Shown here: positions 32,572 to 42,930 of the stretch, one piece after another
How the letters are laid out: each line of letters begins with the position of its first letter
Numbering within the stretch: the first letter of the stretch is position 1
NCBI GenBank assembly: GCA_030765055.1
Contig: CM060953.1
Location: 7,346,800-7,410,799 of the forward strand
Origin: Mantis religiosa
Lineage: Eukaryota; Arthropoda; Insecta; Mantodea; Mantidae
Direction of reading: 5' to 3'
Length of the DNA stretch: 64,000 bases
Made by a program: the position numbers and the translations under genes
The notes under the pieces: generated by a model
What the model saw: only the letters and a program-made list of their open reading frames with translations
The model's database searches: none
What the model was told of the DNA's origin: nothing

Positions 32572-34532
32572 CTATGTATTTTTATTTGTTCCATTTACAC
32601 CCCGCATTTAACTGCAATGGTCATATCGGTGGCCGTTCTCCTTTGGAACATATCGAAGGTGTTAACTCGTATTCGTTGGGTTTTAATCATTAGATCACGT
32701 ACACATTTATACCCCGCCTTTAACTACAATGGTCATATCGGTGGCCGTTCTCTTTTGGAAAATATCGAAGGTGTTAACTCGTATTCGTTGGGTTTTAATC
32801 ATTAGATCACGTACACATTTATACCTCGCATTTAACTACAATGGTCATATCGGCGGCCGTTCTCCTTTGCAACATATCGAAGGTGCTAACTCGTATTCGT
32901 TGGGTTTTAATCATTAGATCACGTACACATTTATACCTCGCCTTTAACTGCAATGGTCATATCGGTGGCCGTTCTCCTTTGGAACATATCGAAGGTGTTA
33001 ACTCGTATTCGTTGGGTTTTAATCATTAGATCACGTACACATTTATACCTCGCCTTTAACTACAATGGTCATATCGGTGGCCGTTCTCCTTTGAAACATA
33101 TCGAAGGTGTTAACACGTATTCGTTGGGTTTTAATCATTAGATCACGTACACATTTATACCTCGCCTTTAACTACAATGGTCATATCGGCGGCCGTTCTC
33201 CTTTGGAACATATCGAAGGTGTTAACTCGTATTCGTTGGGTTTTAATCATTAGATCACGTACACATTTATACGTCGCCTTTAACTCCAATGGTCATATCG
33301 GCGGTCGTTCTCCTTTGGAACATATCGAAGGTGTTAACTCGTATTCGTTGGGTTTTAATCATTAGATCACGTACACATTTATACCTCGTATTTAACTTCA
33401 ATGGTCATACCGGCGGCCGTTCTCCTTTGGAACATATCGAAGGTGTTAACTCGTATTCGTTGGGTTTTAATCATTAGATCACGTACACATTTATACCTCG
33501 CCTTTAACTGCAATGGTCATATCGGCGGTCGTTATCCTTTGGTACATATCGAAGGTGTTAACTCGTATTCGTTGGGTTTTAATCATTAGATCACGTACAC
33601 ATTTATACCTCGTATTTAACTTCAATGGTCATATCGGCGGCCGTTCTTCTTTGGAACATATCGAAGGTGTTAACTCGTATTCGTTGGGTTTTAATCATTA
33701 GATCACGTACACATTAATACCTCGCCTTTAACTGCAATGGTCATATCGGCGGCCGTTCTTCTTTGGAACATATCGAAGGTGTTAACTCGTATTCGTTGGG
33801 TTTTAATCATTAGATCACGTACACATTTATACCTCGTATTTAACTTCAATGGTCATATCGGCGGCCGTTCTTCTTTGGAACATATCGAAGGTGTTAACTC
33901 GTATTCGTTGGGTTTTAGTCATTAGATCACGTACACATTTATACCTCGCCTTTAACTGCAATGGTCATATCGGCGGCCGTTCTTCTTTGGAACATATCGA
34001 AGGTGTTAACTCGTATTCGTTGGGTTTTAATCATTAGATCACGTACACATTTATACCCCGCCTTTAACTGCAATGGTCATATCGGCGGCCGTTCTCCTTT
34101 GGAACATATTGAAGGTGTTAACTCGTATTCGTTGGCTTTTAATCATTAGATCACGTACACATTTATACCTCGTCTTTAACTTCAATGGTCATATCGGCGG
34201 CCATTCTTCTTTGGAACATATCGAAGGTGTTAATTCGTATTCGTTGGGTTTTAATCATTAGATCACGTACACATTTATACCTCGTCTTTAACTTCAATGG
34301 TCATATCGGCGGCCGTTCTTCTTTGGAACATATCGAAGGTGTTAACTCGTATTCGTTGGGTTTTAATCATTAGATCATCTACACATTCGCACTCTCATTC
34401 ATACTTCCAGACTCTGGGGAAGATGAGGAGTTATCTTGGTCGGAGAAAAATCTCCACCCCCAGCGCCGGGGATCGAACCTGTGACCCCTAGCACGGCAGG
34501 CAGGTGCTCTATCGACTAAGTCTATGTATTTT
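32572..34532 (-). mobile_element. SINE with tail expanded into about 16 tandem 112-bp units, 11-bp TSD
   Basis: CTATGTATTTT at 32572-32582 and 34522-34532 brackets one 1939-bp insertion. On the minus strand it opens with a tRNA-like head (34521 to about 34455, B box GGTTCGATCCCC) and the body GATTTTTCTCCGACCAAG. The 112-bp tail segment is then repeated in tandem and ends GGAACAAATAA. The single-unit relative at 22970-23243 has the same head, body and 3' end. The repeated 62-codon frames on the plus strand are by-products of the array and not genes. Confidence 0.93.
32595..34378. repeat. 112-bp tandem array
   Basis: Units spaced exactly 112 bp (CAATGGTCATATCGGCGGCC at 32840, 32952, 33064 and so on) share CATATCGAAGGTGTTAACTC, GTATTCGTTGGGTTTTAATC and ATTAGATCACGTACACATTT. 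A TTCTTT versus TTCTCC variant marks the right half, where alternate units also share CCTCGTATTTAACTTC, a hint of a two-unit higher-order pattern. Confidence 0.97.
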
Positions 34533-34924
34533 AAGTTTAATTTTGGCAAATAAAAATAAATCACAAGGTGCTAGGTCAAGGCTGTAACGTCAGCTGTTCG
34601 TATCTGGATGCAATAACACCAACTTCGCAATGTCAAGTTATTTTTCCTTTAGGGGATTGTTAATGAACTGTTTCAAAACCTTGCAGTAAACAGACATTTA
34701 GGTACAATCAGTACGTCCATCTTGTAATGCTATAGTAGCAATATAACAACAATCTTTTTACCAAAACTGTCAACTTTTCAGACTTTTGTTGACTTAGGTA
34801 ATGTTTGAAAGTTCACTGACTTTTGTTTTCAAATGCAAGGCAGTCAACTCATAAACAAAAGCTATCAAATATGTATAAGTAAACTATATTTGTTTTATAA
34901 AATTGGTATTCTATAAGAATTTCA
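34533..34924. other. Spacer between two expanded SINEs
   Basis: AT-rich intronic DNA; nothing recognised. Confidence 0.4.
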
Positions 34925-36261
34925 GTTGGCGGTGGGCCCGCCTCGATAGCGTAGATGGTAGCATGTTTGCCTCACATTTAAGAGGTCTCGAGTTCGAATC
35001 TCGGTCAGGGTGAGTTATCTGGAGAAGGTTTTCTCCGAGTTTTCCCTTATCCTGAAAGACGAATGTCTGGTAACTCTACGCTCTATGTACCCTGAACTTA
35101 TTTGAACATCATTTCATTCATCGTCCGATATGACTTAACGTTGGAGGTTTTCTCTTATCCTGAAAGATGAATGTCTGGTAACTCTAAGCTCTATGTACCC
35201 TGTACTTATTTGAACATCATTTCATTCATTGTCCTATATGACTTAACGTTGGAGGTTTTCTCTTATCCTGAAAGATGAATGTCTGGTAACTCTACGCTCT
35301 ATGTACCCTGTACTTATTTGAACATCATTTCATTCATCGTCCGATATGACTTAACGTTGGAGGTTTTCTCTTATCCTGAAGGATGAATGTCTGGTAACTC
35401 TAAGCTCTATGTACCCTGTACTTATTTGAACATCATTTCATTCATCGTCCGATATGACTTAACGTTGGAGGTTTTCTCTTATCCTGAAAGATGAATGTCT
35501 GATAACTCTAAGCTCTATGTGCCCTGTACTTATTTAAACATCATTTCGTTCATCGTTCGATATGACTTAACGTTGGAGGTTTTCTCTGATCCTGAAGGAT
35601 GAATGTCTGGTGACTCTAAGCTCTATGTACCCTGTGCTCATTTGAACATCGTTTCATTCATCGTCCGATATGACTTAACGTTGGAGGTTTTCTCTTATCC
35701 TGAAAGATGGATGTCTGGTGACTCTAAGCTCTATGTACGCTGTGCTCATTTGAACATCGTTTCATTCATCGTCCGATATGACTTAACGTTGGAGGTTTTC
35801 TCTTATCCTGAAGGATGAATGTCTGGTGACTCTAAGCTCTATGTACGCTGTGCTCATTTGAACATCATTTCATTCATCGTCCGATATGACTTAACGTTGG
35901 AGGTTTTCTCTTATCCTGAAAGATTAATGTCCGGTAGCTCTAAGCTCTATGTACGCTGTACTCATTTGAACATCGTTTCATTCATCGTCCGATATGACTT
36001 AACGTTGGAGGTTTTCTCTTATCCTGAAAGATTAATGTCCGGTAGCTCTAAGCTCTATGTACGCTGTGCTCATTTGAACATCGTTTCATTCATCGTCCGG
36101 TATGACTTAACGTTGGAGGTTTTCTCTTATCCTGAAAGATAAATGTCCGGTAGCTCTAAGCTCTATGTACGCTGTGCTCATTTTAACATCATTTCATTCA
36201 TCGTTCAATATGACTTAACGTTGGAGGACGTAAATTAAAAAAAAAAAAAAGTTGGCGTTGG
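34925..36261 (+). mobile_element. SINE with tail expanded into about 11 tandem 108-bp units, 11-bp TSD
   Basis: GTTGGCGGTGG at 34925-34935 and GTTGGCGTTGG at 36251-36261 (one mismatch) bracket one insertion. The head (34936-35010) has GCCTCGATAGCGTAGATGGT and the B box GAGTTCGAATCTCG. The body GGTTTTCTCCGAGTTTTCCC leads into 108-bp units, the last of which ends with the true SINE 3' end GGAGGACGTAAATT and an A tract (36237-36250). Because 108 is a multiple of three, long open frames (35603-35818, 35819-36142) arise as artefacts. The insertion ends about 310 bp from the islet LIM1 exon. Confidence 0.92.
35050..36232. repeat. 108-bp tandem array
   Basis: TGAAAGATGAATGTCTGG recurs every 108 bp (35161, 35269 and so on). 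The right-hand units carry ACGCTGTGCTCATTTGAACATC and GTCCGGTAGCTC variants, so units are more similar to neighbours than to distant ones. Confidence 0.97.
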
Positions 36262-36569
36262 AATTTCAAACGTCTTCTTTTTCATTGTTTTATAATTTTC
36301 TTTTTCCAGGAAGGATTGCCTTCCATCCAGACACTTTATATCACCTGAAATAATTTTTTTTTAAAAGTATCGAATCTCCAAGTATCATATGTGCATGTGA
36401 ACAGATAAATTTGAAATAAAACGTCTGATTTAGGATACTTTAAATAATAAACTAAGACGTTGCACTTTCTAGGTCTAGTCTCTGAAGTCGTGTTCATTGT
36501 GAACGATTTGAGATATGAGTGAACCACTTCCGAGATATTCCATGTTGAATGTTATGAAGTATGCGTTAC

Positions 36570-36759
36570 CTGACGTAGTCGCGCTTGCAGTAGGTCTTGC
36601 CGTCGCGTACGAAACAGGTACAGGTCTCGTCCAGGAACTGATGGCATTCGGCACACTTGAGGCAAGCGGCGTGCCACTCCAGGTCTGGTGCCACCCTCAG
36701 GATGTACTGGTCGTGGATTTGAGCCCCGCAGCCCACACAAAGACTCAGCCGCCGCTTCT
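36570..36759 (-). CDS. tup: islet (tailup) LIM-homeobox protein, LIM1 exon
   Basis: This 190-bp minus-strand exon encodes the first LIM domain of Islet. It follows a TTACAG acceptor (36765-36760), starts with two bases of a split codon and then KRRLSLCVGCGAQIHDQYIL. The zinc ligands are complete: C-x2-C-x18-H-x2-C-x2-C-x2-C-x18-C-x2-D, with FVRDGKTYCKRDYVR at the end. IHDQYILRV, DLEWHAACLKC and TCTCFVRDGKTYCKRDY are distinctive of ISL1/tailup rather than other LIM proteins. The donor is CTACGTCAG followed by GTAACG. The AG left at the exon end plus the G opening the LIM2 exon rebuild Arg, supporting both junctions. The first exon and start codon are not visible; they should lie to the right. 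Confidence 0.95.
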
Positions 36760-37017
36760 CTGTAACAATCCAAATTATCCAAATTATCCCATTTGTGTGA
36801 CTTGTCATGTGTGCGTATCTATGTGTAAATCTTCAGACATGCTCCATAATATTTTTATAGATAATTTTACCATTTATATGTTACCTGGTGTTTACTTTGT
36901 TTGGTGTGTTCACTTGACTGAAAGTTTCCTACTACTTCATTTGCATTTACCACTCCCACGGTCTCCACATCGTGACACGCAACGAATTTCTGCACGTAAT
37001 GAAACAGATCAACTGGA
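36760..37017. other. tup: Putative islet intron 5' of the LIM1 exon
   Basis: Intronic DNA upstream of the LIM1 acceptor. The plus-strand frame 36515-37063 is antisense to the exon and not a gene. Confidence 0.5.
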
Positions 37018-37185
37018 AGTTGGAACTTTGGCAACTGAGACTCCACGTGGAGTAGACATATGACTGTCAGGGTTGCTATTGGTGCTCAACGACAGTGTTC
37101 CAATCCTGAAATATGTAGAGGGATTTATGACGGTCATTAGTGGGCGTTAGCGCCCGTTTCCTTTGCGAGGCAACTGAACTCGCGT
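37018..37185 (+). repeat. Dispersed repeat, copy 2 of 2
   Basis: This is the direct-orientation relative of 28116-28295, sharing GGAACTTTGGCAACTGAGA, GGTTGCTATT and GACGGTCATTAG. Confidence 0.6.
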
Positions 37186-40100
37186 TGACTAGACAGACGT
37201 GGACCACTTCATCTCGATTCTAGCAGGGGCTAGTCACTGCCGAGTCGAACTTTCCTATGTTTCCGCTGGAGGTAAGAGTTGGGCAACTTTGTACTTAGGT
37301 TGTTTAGCCCATAGCGTCTTTTATCTCATTCATTACTCCCAGGCTATAGGTATGTATATACCAGGCGAGTCAGCCGCGCCTTACACTTTTGGAAGGTAGG
37401 CCACCCATCAAACGACATGTGAGCGTTAGTCCAGTTTTGCGCTTACTAAACTGTATTGCTTGACGTTCTTAGAGAGAGGAATGCGCAAAATTCAGAGGAA
37501 TGGAGGCTTAAGGGACAAAACGTTCTGCTCGCTTAAGTACCTACACCTCAAAAACATACGACTCCTTTACTGAGAGCGAATTGCTGTTTCCAGGTGATTT
37601 TACAAACTTTACTAGAGTATACATGGCAAAGTAATTCAGTAAACACCTCGAAAAAAATGGACCTCTCATATGAGTACACTAACAACGTCAGCTAAAAGGA
37701 AAATGACAGATTCTTGTACTTAGAACAGGGGTTGGTTGCCAAAAATTAGGAAAAAGTTAGAGACACGCCACATCCATTAAGGAGTTGTGAAGTCAAAACG
37801 GACATATTAAACAACGGTTTATTTACATTTTTGCTTAAACTACGTCTCGTGTATCTCAATTAACATGCATAAGATCATTTGCCATTTATGTAATAATTTT
37901 AAAACGCCCAGCAAATGATTAAAAGTGTCTTAAAAGGCTAAAATGAAGATTGAGAACTCGCCTATAGCGCTAGGCATACAAGTCTTACCACTGAACACAG
38001 AACGTGCTTTCAGCCAAGTCTCTAAATATCTTATTGGGATTATGACGTCTCCTGTACCCTAACACCTAGTGACAGAGGTTCGAGTCTCAGCATTGTAAAT
38101 ATTTCGTTTTATGTTCATCAAAACTTGGAAACCGAATTCACAATCATTTTATTACAAAGTCCCTGAGAACAAGCATTACCTAAGAAGGTTATCAGTTGGA
38201 GTACTTGCTTCGTTAGAGAAGTCTTGTTCCAGGAATAGAAAAAGTTCATTCCAGCGCCACAAAACATACCAATTTGAAACGACATTTTCAATAGCACAAC
38301 AATTCTATGTCTTCAAAATTGTGTTTAACATCCACGTTAAACTGTGATACTGTTATTTCCTTGTTTTCTTTGTTCAAATGTGTATAAATGATCCTTATTT
38401 CTTTTGCACCTACCTATACGTGTGTTTAAACAACTATCTACTTGTAGTGCACCAATAAAAACATCAAACAATGACATAAAACATATATAAAACAATTAAC
38501 AATAAACATAATAACAGTTTTCAGAATAATAACTGCAAATTGTATTACACAGTAAAAACAATTAGTATAGGATTCTAACCACCGTCACAGCAGACAAAAG
38601 AGATTGTAGTTTTGCGCTCGTTCTAACTGAACTACTTAGAGATAAACATTCCGTCTAACATATAGTATTCGCTGGTTTCAGAGAACATTTGCAGACGTGC
38701 GAACGTCAGCTGTTTAATTACGAATATAAAACAGGCGATGTGATAAAATCTATATTAGTACTAATTACATTGAGTGTTTAACATCCATGTTAACTACGCG
38801 GGTAGAACCTAGTAATGGGGTCGATGTTTTCATGATGCAGTATAAAATGCGGATTGCATAAAACTAGAGAGTAAGGGGCAGCTGACTCACCTGGTATATT
38901 ACTTATATACATACAACTGCAGGTCGAGGTATCCCCTCCGTTAACTACTTTACTACTGAAAGACGCTAAACTGAAATGCCAAATTATGAATTATATTCTC
39001 CCAAAGTTGTACATGTGTCCTATTATTGGTTCAAAAGTTACGGCCTAATGAAATGGACAGGTTGATACCGAAATTATGGTTTGCCAGAAGCAAAGAATCA
39101 TGATAGATGTCAAAGGAATGTTGGTTCTTTGTTACGACCAGGGCAAGGCCAGTTGAGTTGGGGAAAGTGTATAACAAAGCCATGTAAGAAGCAGTGTCCT
39201 TAGAAGATTTCTAAAGGAATTTTCACTTGACGTGTATGAATAGGGAATTCTTTGGATCATTTACAATGGCGACCAAAACAGCCACAAGGGATTTTGGTTA
39301 AAAAGGAATTTTGAGAGTGAAAGTTAGAGATAAACACACGCGCAGCTGTGGTCAGGGGGCACTCTTCGGCGTGTAGCCGATGTGGCTAGTTCGCGGCTAG
39401 GAAACCATTATAAACAGTCTTCGGCTTGAAGTCGAGCAGAGGAGTCTTCGGCGTGCAGCCGATGAGACAAGAGTGTGAGACGTGAAGCCTATTAGAGTGG
39501 TCAACTTGTTCTGTCTTGAATATTTGTCGGGTCATCAAAATTTATCGAGTAATAAAAAATTAGCATTCAGTAACTCTAAACCGAGATTGGTAACCCTCGG
39601 TCGGCAACTTCCATTTCGATGTTTGAAAAGAAGAAGCAGTGAATAAATAATTTGGAGACGGGCATTCCAGTGTTGTGAAAATCTCCTTCTCACACCCATC
39701 CACGCATACCCTGAGAGAAACCTCATTGCTCGCCGACTTATTTGCTCAACCATAAACATTTTAGTTTCAAATTGGCGCACAACGTGGAGCTGTGGTAACC
39801 CTTGATCGCCACCATCTTCAATTTGCTACAAGGTTTAAATGGATCACACTATATCTAATTAAAAATTGTTCTATGCAATTGTTTATTGATATAGCATAAA
39901 GGAGTATAATTTTAAAATATTAAGTTTTTCGAAAAATTATTGCGTTCTACGGAGGCAATTTTTCAAAACAGAAAAATGTTAACAAAATGCATGGAATTTG
40001 GTGCACATATTAAACTGTGGTTAGTGTTAATGGGGCTACATTGCATAGGTATGAGTATGGTACAGTTATGAAACAAACAGATGTTATCATTATCAACATA

Positions 40101-40423
40101 CAAATAATGAGACAGTTAATTAGTGCAGAGGATGGCTGGCCTAGTGGAAACACAATCAAGATACAAGATAACATAATGTAGCTACTAGCGGCATAATGTA
40201 CCTTCCTTTTGTTTACATTCTCACCCATTCTCCTACAAACTGCTCATTAACAATGTTTATCTTTATAATTTGTATAGAAGTACGAACGAGGACAATGTAT
40301 GTCAGATCCGACCTGGGGTCCCTAACGTGTGCTCAAGATTTTCATCTATCTCAGGCCAGTTCCCAGTCTTATGGACTCAATTTTCAAATCTATCTTGGGC
40401 ATGCAAACAGAATGGTCTTAAAA
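37186..40423. other. Unassigned stretch
   Basis: No gene is recognised. It contains two copies of the recurrent ACCAGGTGAGTCA motif (37355-37380; 38874-38898, minus sense). Decayed tRNA-like boxes lie at 38065-38095 (GAGGTTCGAGTCTC) and 38575-38640. Near 39360-39480 are small inverted repeats around CTTCGGCGTGTAGCCGATG. The short frames have no domain. Confidence 0.4.
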
Positions 40424-41607
40424 TATTTGACTATCACTTAAAGTCTACTGTATTCCCTTGTAACTACAATAAGATAATGTTTATCTTGAAGTAGATGGAG
40501 CAATAAGTGTTTGTACAAGAGTAGAGAAAGTCATGTATACATCACATAACGACCAAAACATTTGACTGTCACTTAAAGTCTACTGTATTCCCTTGTAACT
40601 ACAATAAGATAATGTTTATCTTGAAGTAGATGGAGCAATAAGTGTTTGTACAAGAGTAGAGAAAGTCATGTATACATCACATAACGACCAAAACATTTGA
40701 CTATCACTTAAAGTCTACTGTATTCTCTTGTAACTACAATAAGATAATGTTTATGTTGAAGTAGATAGAGCAATAAGTGTTTGTACAAGAGTAGAGAAAG
40801 TCATGTATACATCACATAACGACCAAAACATTTGACTATCACTTAAAGTCTACTGTATTCTCTTGTAACTACAATAAGATAATGTTTATCTTGAAGTAGA
40901 TAGAGCAATAAGTGTTTTTACAAGAGTAGAGAAAGTCATGTATACATCACATAACGACCAAAACATTTGACTATCCCCTAAAGTCTACTGTATTCCCTTG
41001 TAACTACAATAAGATAATGTTTATCTTGAAGTAGTAGAGCAATAAGTGTTTGTACAAGAGTAGAGAAAGTCATGTATACATCACATAACGACCAAAACAT
41101 ATGACTATCACTTAAAGTCTACTGTATTCCCTTGTAACTACAATAAGATAATGTTTATCTTGAAGTAGATAGAGCATTAAGTGTTTATACAAGAGTAGAG
41201 AAAGTCATGTATACATCACATAACGACCAAAACATTTGACTATCACTTAAAGTCTAGTGTATTCGCTTGTAACTACAATAAGATAATGTTTATCTTGAAG
41301 TGGATAGAGCAATAAGTGTTTGTACAAGAGTAGAGAAAGTCATGTATACATCACACAACGACCAAAACATTTGACTATCACTTAAAGTCTAGTGTATTCC
41401 CTTGTAACTACAATAAGATAATGTTTTATCTTGAAGTAGATAGAGCAATAAGTGTTTTTACAAGAGTAGAGAAAGTCATGTATACATCACATAACGACCA
41501 AAACATTTGACTATCACCTAAAGTCTACTTTATTCCCTTGTAACTACAATAAGATAATGTTTATCTTGAAGTAGATAGAGCAATAAGTGTTTTTACAAGA
41601 GCAGACA
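40424..41607. repeat. 135-bp tandem array, about 8.8 units
   Basis: GACCAAAACATTTGAC recurs at 40551, 40686 and 40821 (period 135). Units contain CTTAAAGTCTACTGTATTC, ACTACAATAAGATAATG and ATGTATACATCACATAACG. They differ by only a few bases, with single-base indels. No SINE head is seen at either end. Confidence 0.97.
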
Positions 41608-42782
41608 ACGTGTAACACCTGAGACATTTCTGAAGGGATTATGTTAAAGCAGTGGTGCAGAAAAGAGTGCTCACGTTTGTCTTTCTATTGGTAGATATGT
41701 TGTAAGTTTTATTAAACACGAAAGGTCCTTTGTGGTAAACCTGTACCTACAAATGTCCAGAAATTGCTTGGATTTGCTCCTAAGGGAACAGTTAAAGGAG
41801 CCAATAAAATGGTCGTATCACATAAAACACTGTGCGTGTCTACCAGTGATGTACAGCTGCAGATTCCCACTCAGCTCTCAACGTACTTTCCTCACCGGTC
41901 CTACACCCGGGACTTGAAATCCGCAGCCCCCTCCAAGGTTGGGAGGATCAATCCTCGGCGCATTCCGTGGCATGGAACATTAGCCCACTACGTCACGGCG
42001 CAGGACTTAAATCTCGATAGGAGAATGCATGCCAAGTACTTACCTACGTGTTACGATTAAATGACAGCAGAGTGCCTGTAGATCCAATAACATGTGAGAA
42101 CATACTCAGCGGTAAATCACAAACGGAAATTTGGTTTCAAATATAGAATGATTGAAGCAGATAACAAATACACTGCAAATTAATGAAGCTAGTGTTTTAC
42201 AAAGCTAAAAGGTTTATCGTTTCAGCGGAATAATGTCGAATGAAATTTTTGAGTGAAATACTCTTTGACAGAGAGTCTTGCAACATAATTATCGTGTTGA
42301 TGAAGCGTCAACTATCCAACAAAGCAGTTGATATGATCTTTGTGGTCATAAACGCTCGATCCGGGTCATGTCATGCCGGCACTGTACCACGGATTATATT
42401 GATTTTAGCAGCCAACGGAAAGACACTTTCACACCACTTTCTCTACTCAACTTCACTCAAAGTAAGTCTTCATTACGCATTTCCCTGTACAGGGATACAA
42501 TCCGATAGACCGTCAGATGTTTATCCGTATTGTCACCGAGGCGTTGCTTTTTCGCACGCGCCCGGCAGTAGCACTTGATACATTCATTGCCAACTTGATG
42601 TAACCTCTGCAGAAATAACTAAACAGCGATCGTCAAATGTTTAACAACGAACACTATATACCTACAGCTTTAAATGACATATCTACTCTTGGTATGTAAT
42701 GGCAACAATATTAATGGGAACATAAAACAAATGAAAAAATATTAGATAGTTCGAACCATTAACAAACCAGGCTAGGATTGAC
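41608..42782. other. Unassigned stretch
   Basis: A moderately GC-rich patch (41870-42010, CCTACACCCGGGACTTG, CTCCAAGGTTGGGAGG) could be an old SINE body, but no promoter boxes are clear. No gene is recognised. Confidence 0.35.
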
Positions 42783-42930
42783 GGGCGACTAGGATTAGTT
42801 TTTCAAAACGTGTTCCCTAGGTGACGATAGTGTCTTTTTTTTTTCGGAACGAAAAAGTTAACAACCTGAGACAGTTGACTGTGTAATACGATTGTGTTTT
42901 GTCTAAGTGACAATTCGAGCTACTTACGGA
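42783..42930 (+). repeat. Dispersed repeat, inverted relative of 59325-59470
   Basis: GTTCCCTAGGTGACG, GTTAACAACCTGAGACAGTT and GACTGTGTAATACGATTGTG recur in reverse complement and in the same order at 59325-59470. It is probably one end of an unnamed element. Confidence 0.75.

Larger units (their letters stand above)
25926..36569 (-). other. tup: islet intron between LIM1 and LIM2 exons
   Basis: The 10,644-bp intron is defined by the GTAACG donor (36569-36564) and TTTCAG acceptor (25931-25926), with matching phase. It is filled with mobile DNA: a mariner derivative, two Penelope-like fragments, a mariner 5' end, a SINE at 28588, and two SINEs whose tails were amplified into arrays (32583-34521, 34936-36250). 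Arrays alone account for about 3 kb of the intron length. No enhancer could be recognised by eye. Confidence 0.85.

Noticed and set aside
32616..34491. A series of nearly identical 62-codon frames, each starting MVISAAVLLWNISKVLTRIR
   Set aside because: They start exactly 112 bp apart and overlap; they are read through the non-coding SINE-tail array, and 112 is not a multiple of three, so each stops in the next unit.
35603..36142. Repeated-peptide frames of 71 and 107 codons in the 108-bp array
   Set aside because: The 108-bp unit is 36 codons long, so any stop-free unit stays open. There is no start or splice context, and the sequence belongs to a SINE tail.
36515..37063. 182-codon plus-strand frame over the islet LIM1 exon
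   Set aside because: It is antisense to a conserved exon; its open state follows from the codon use of the real exon, and it has no recognisable domain.
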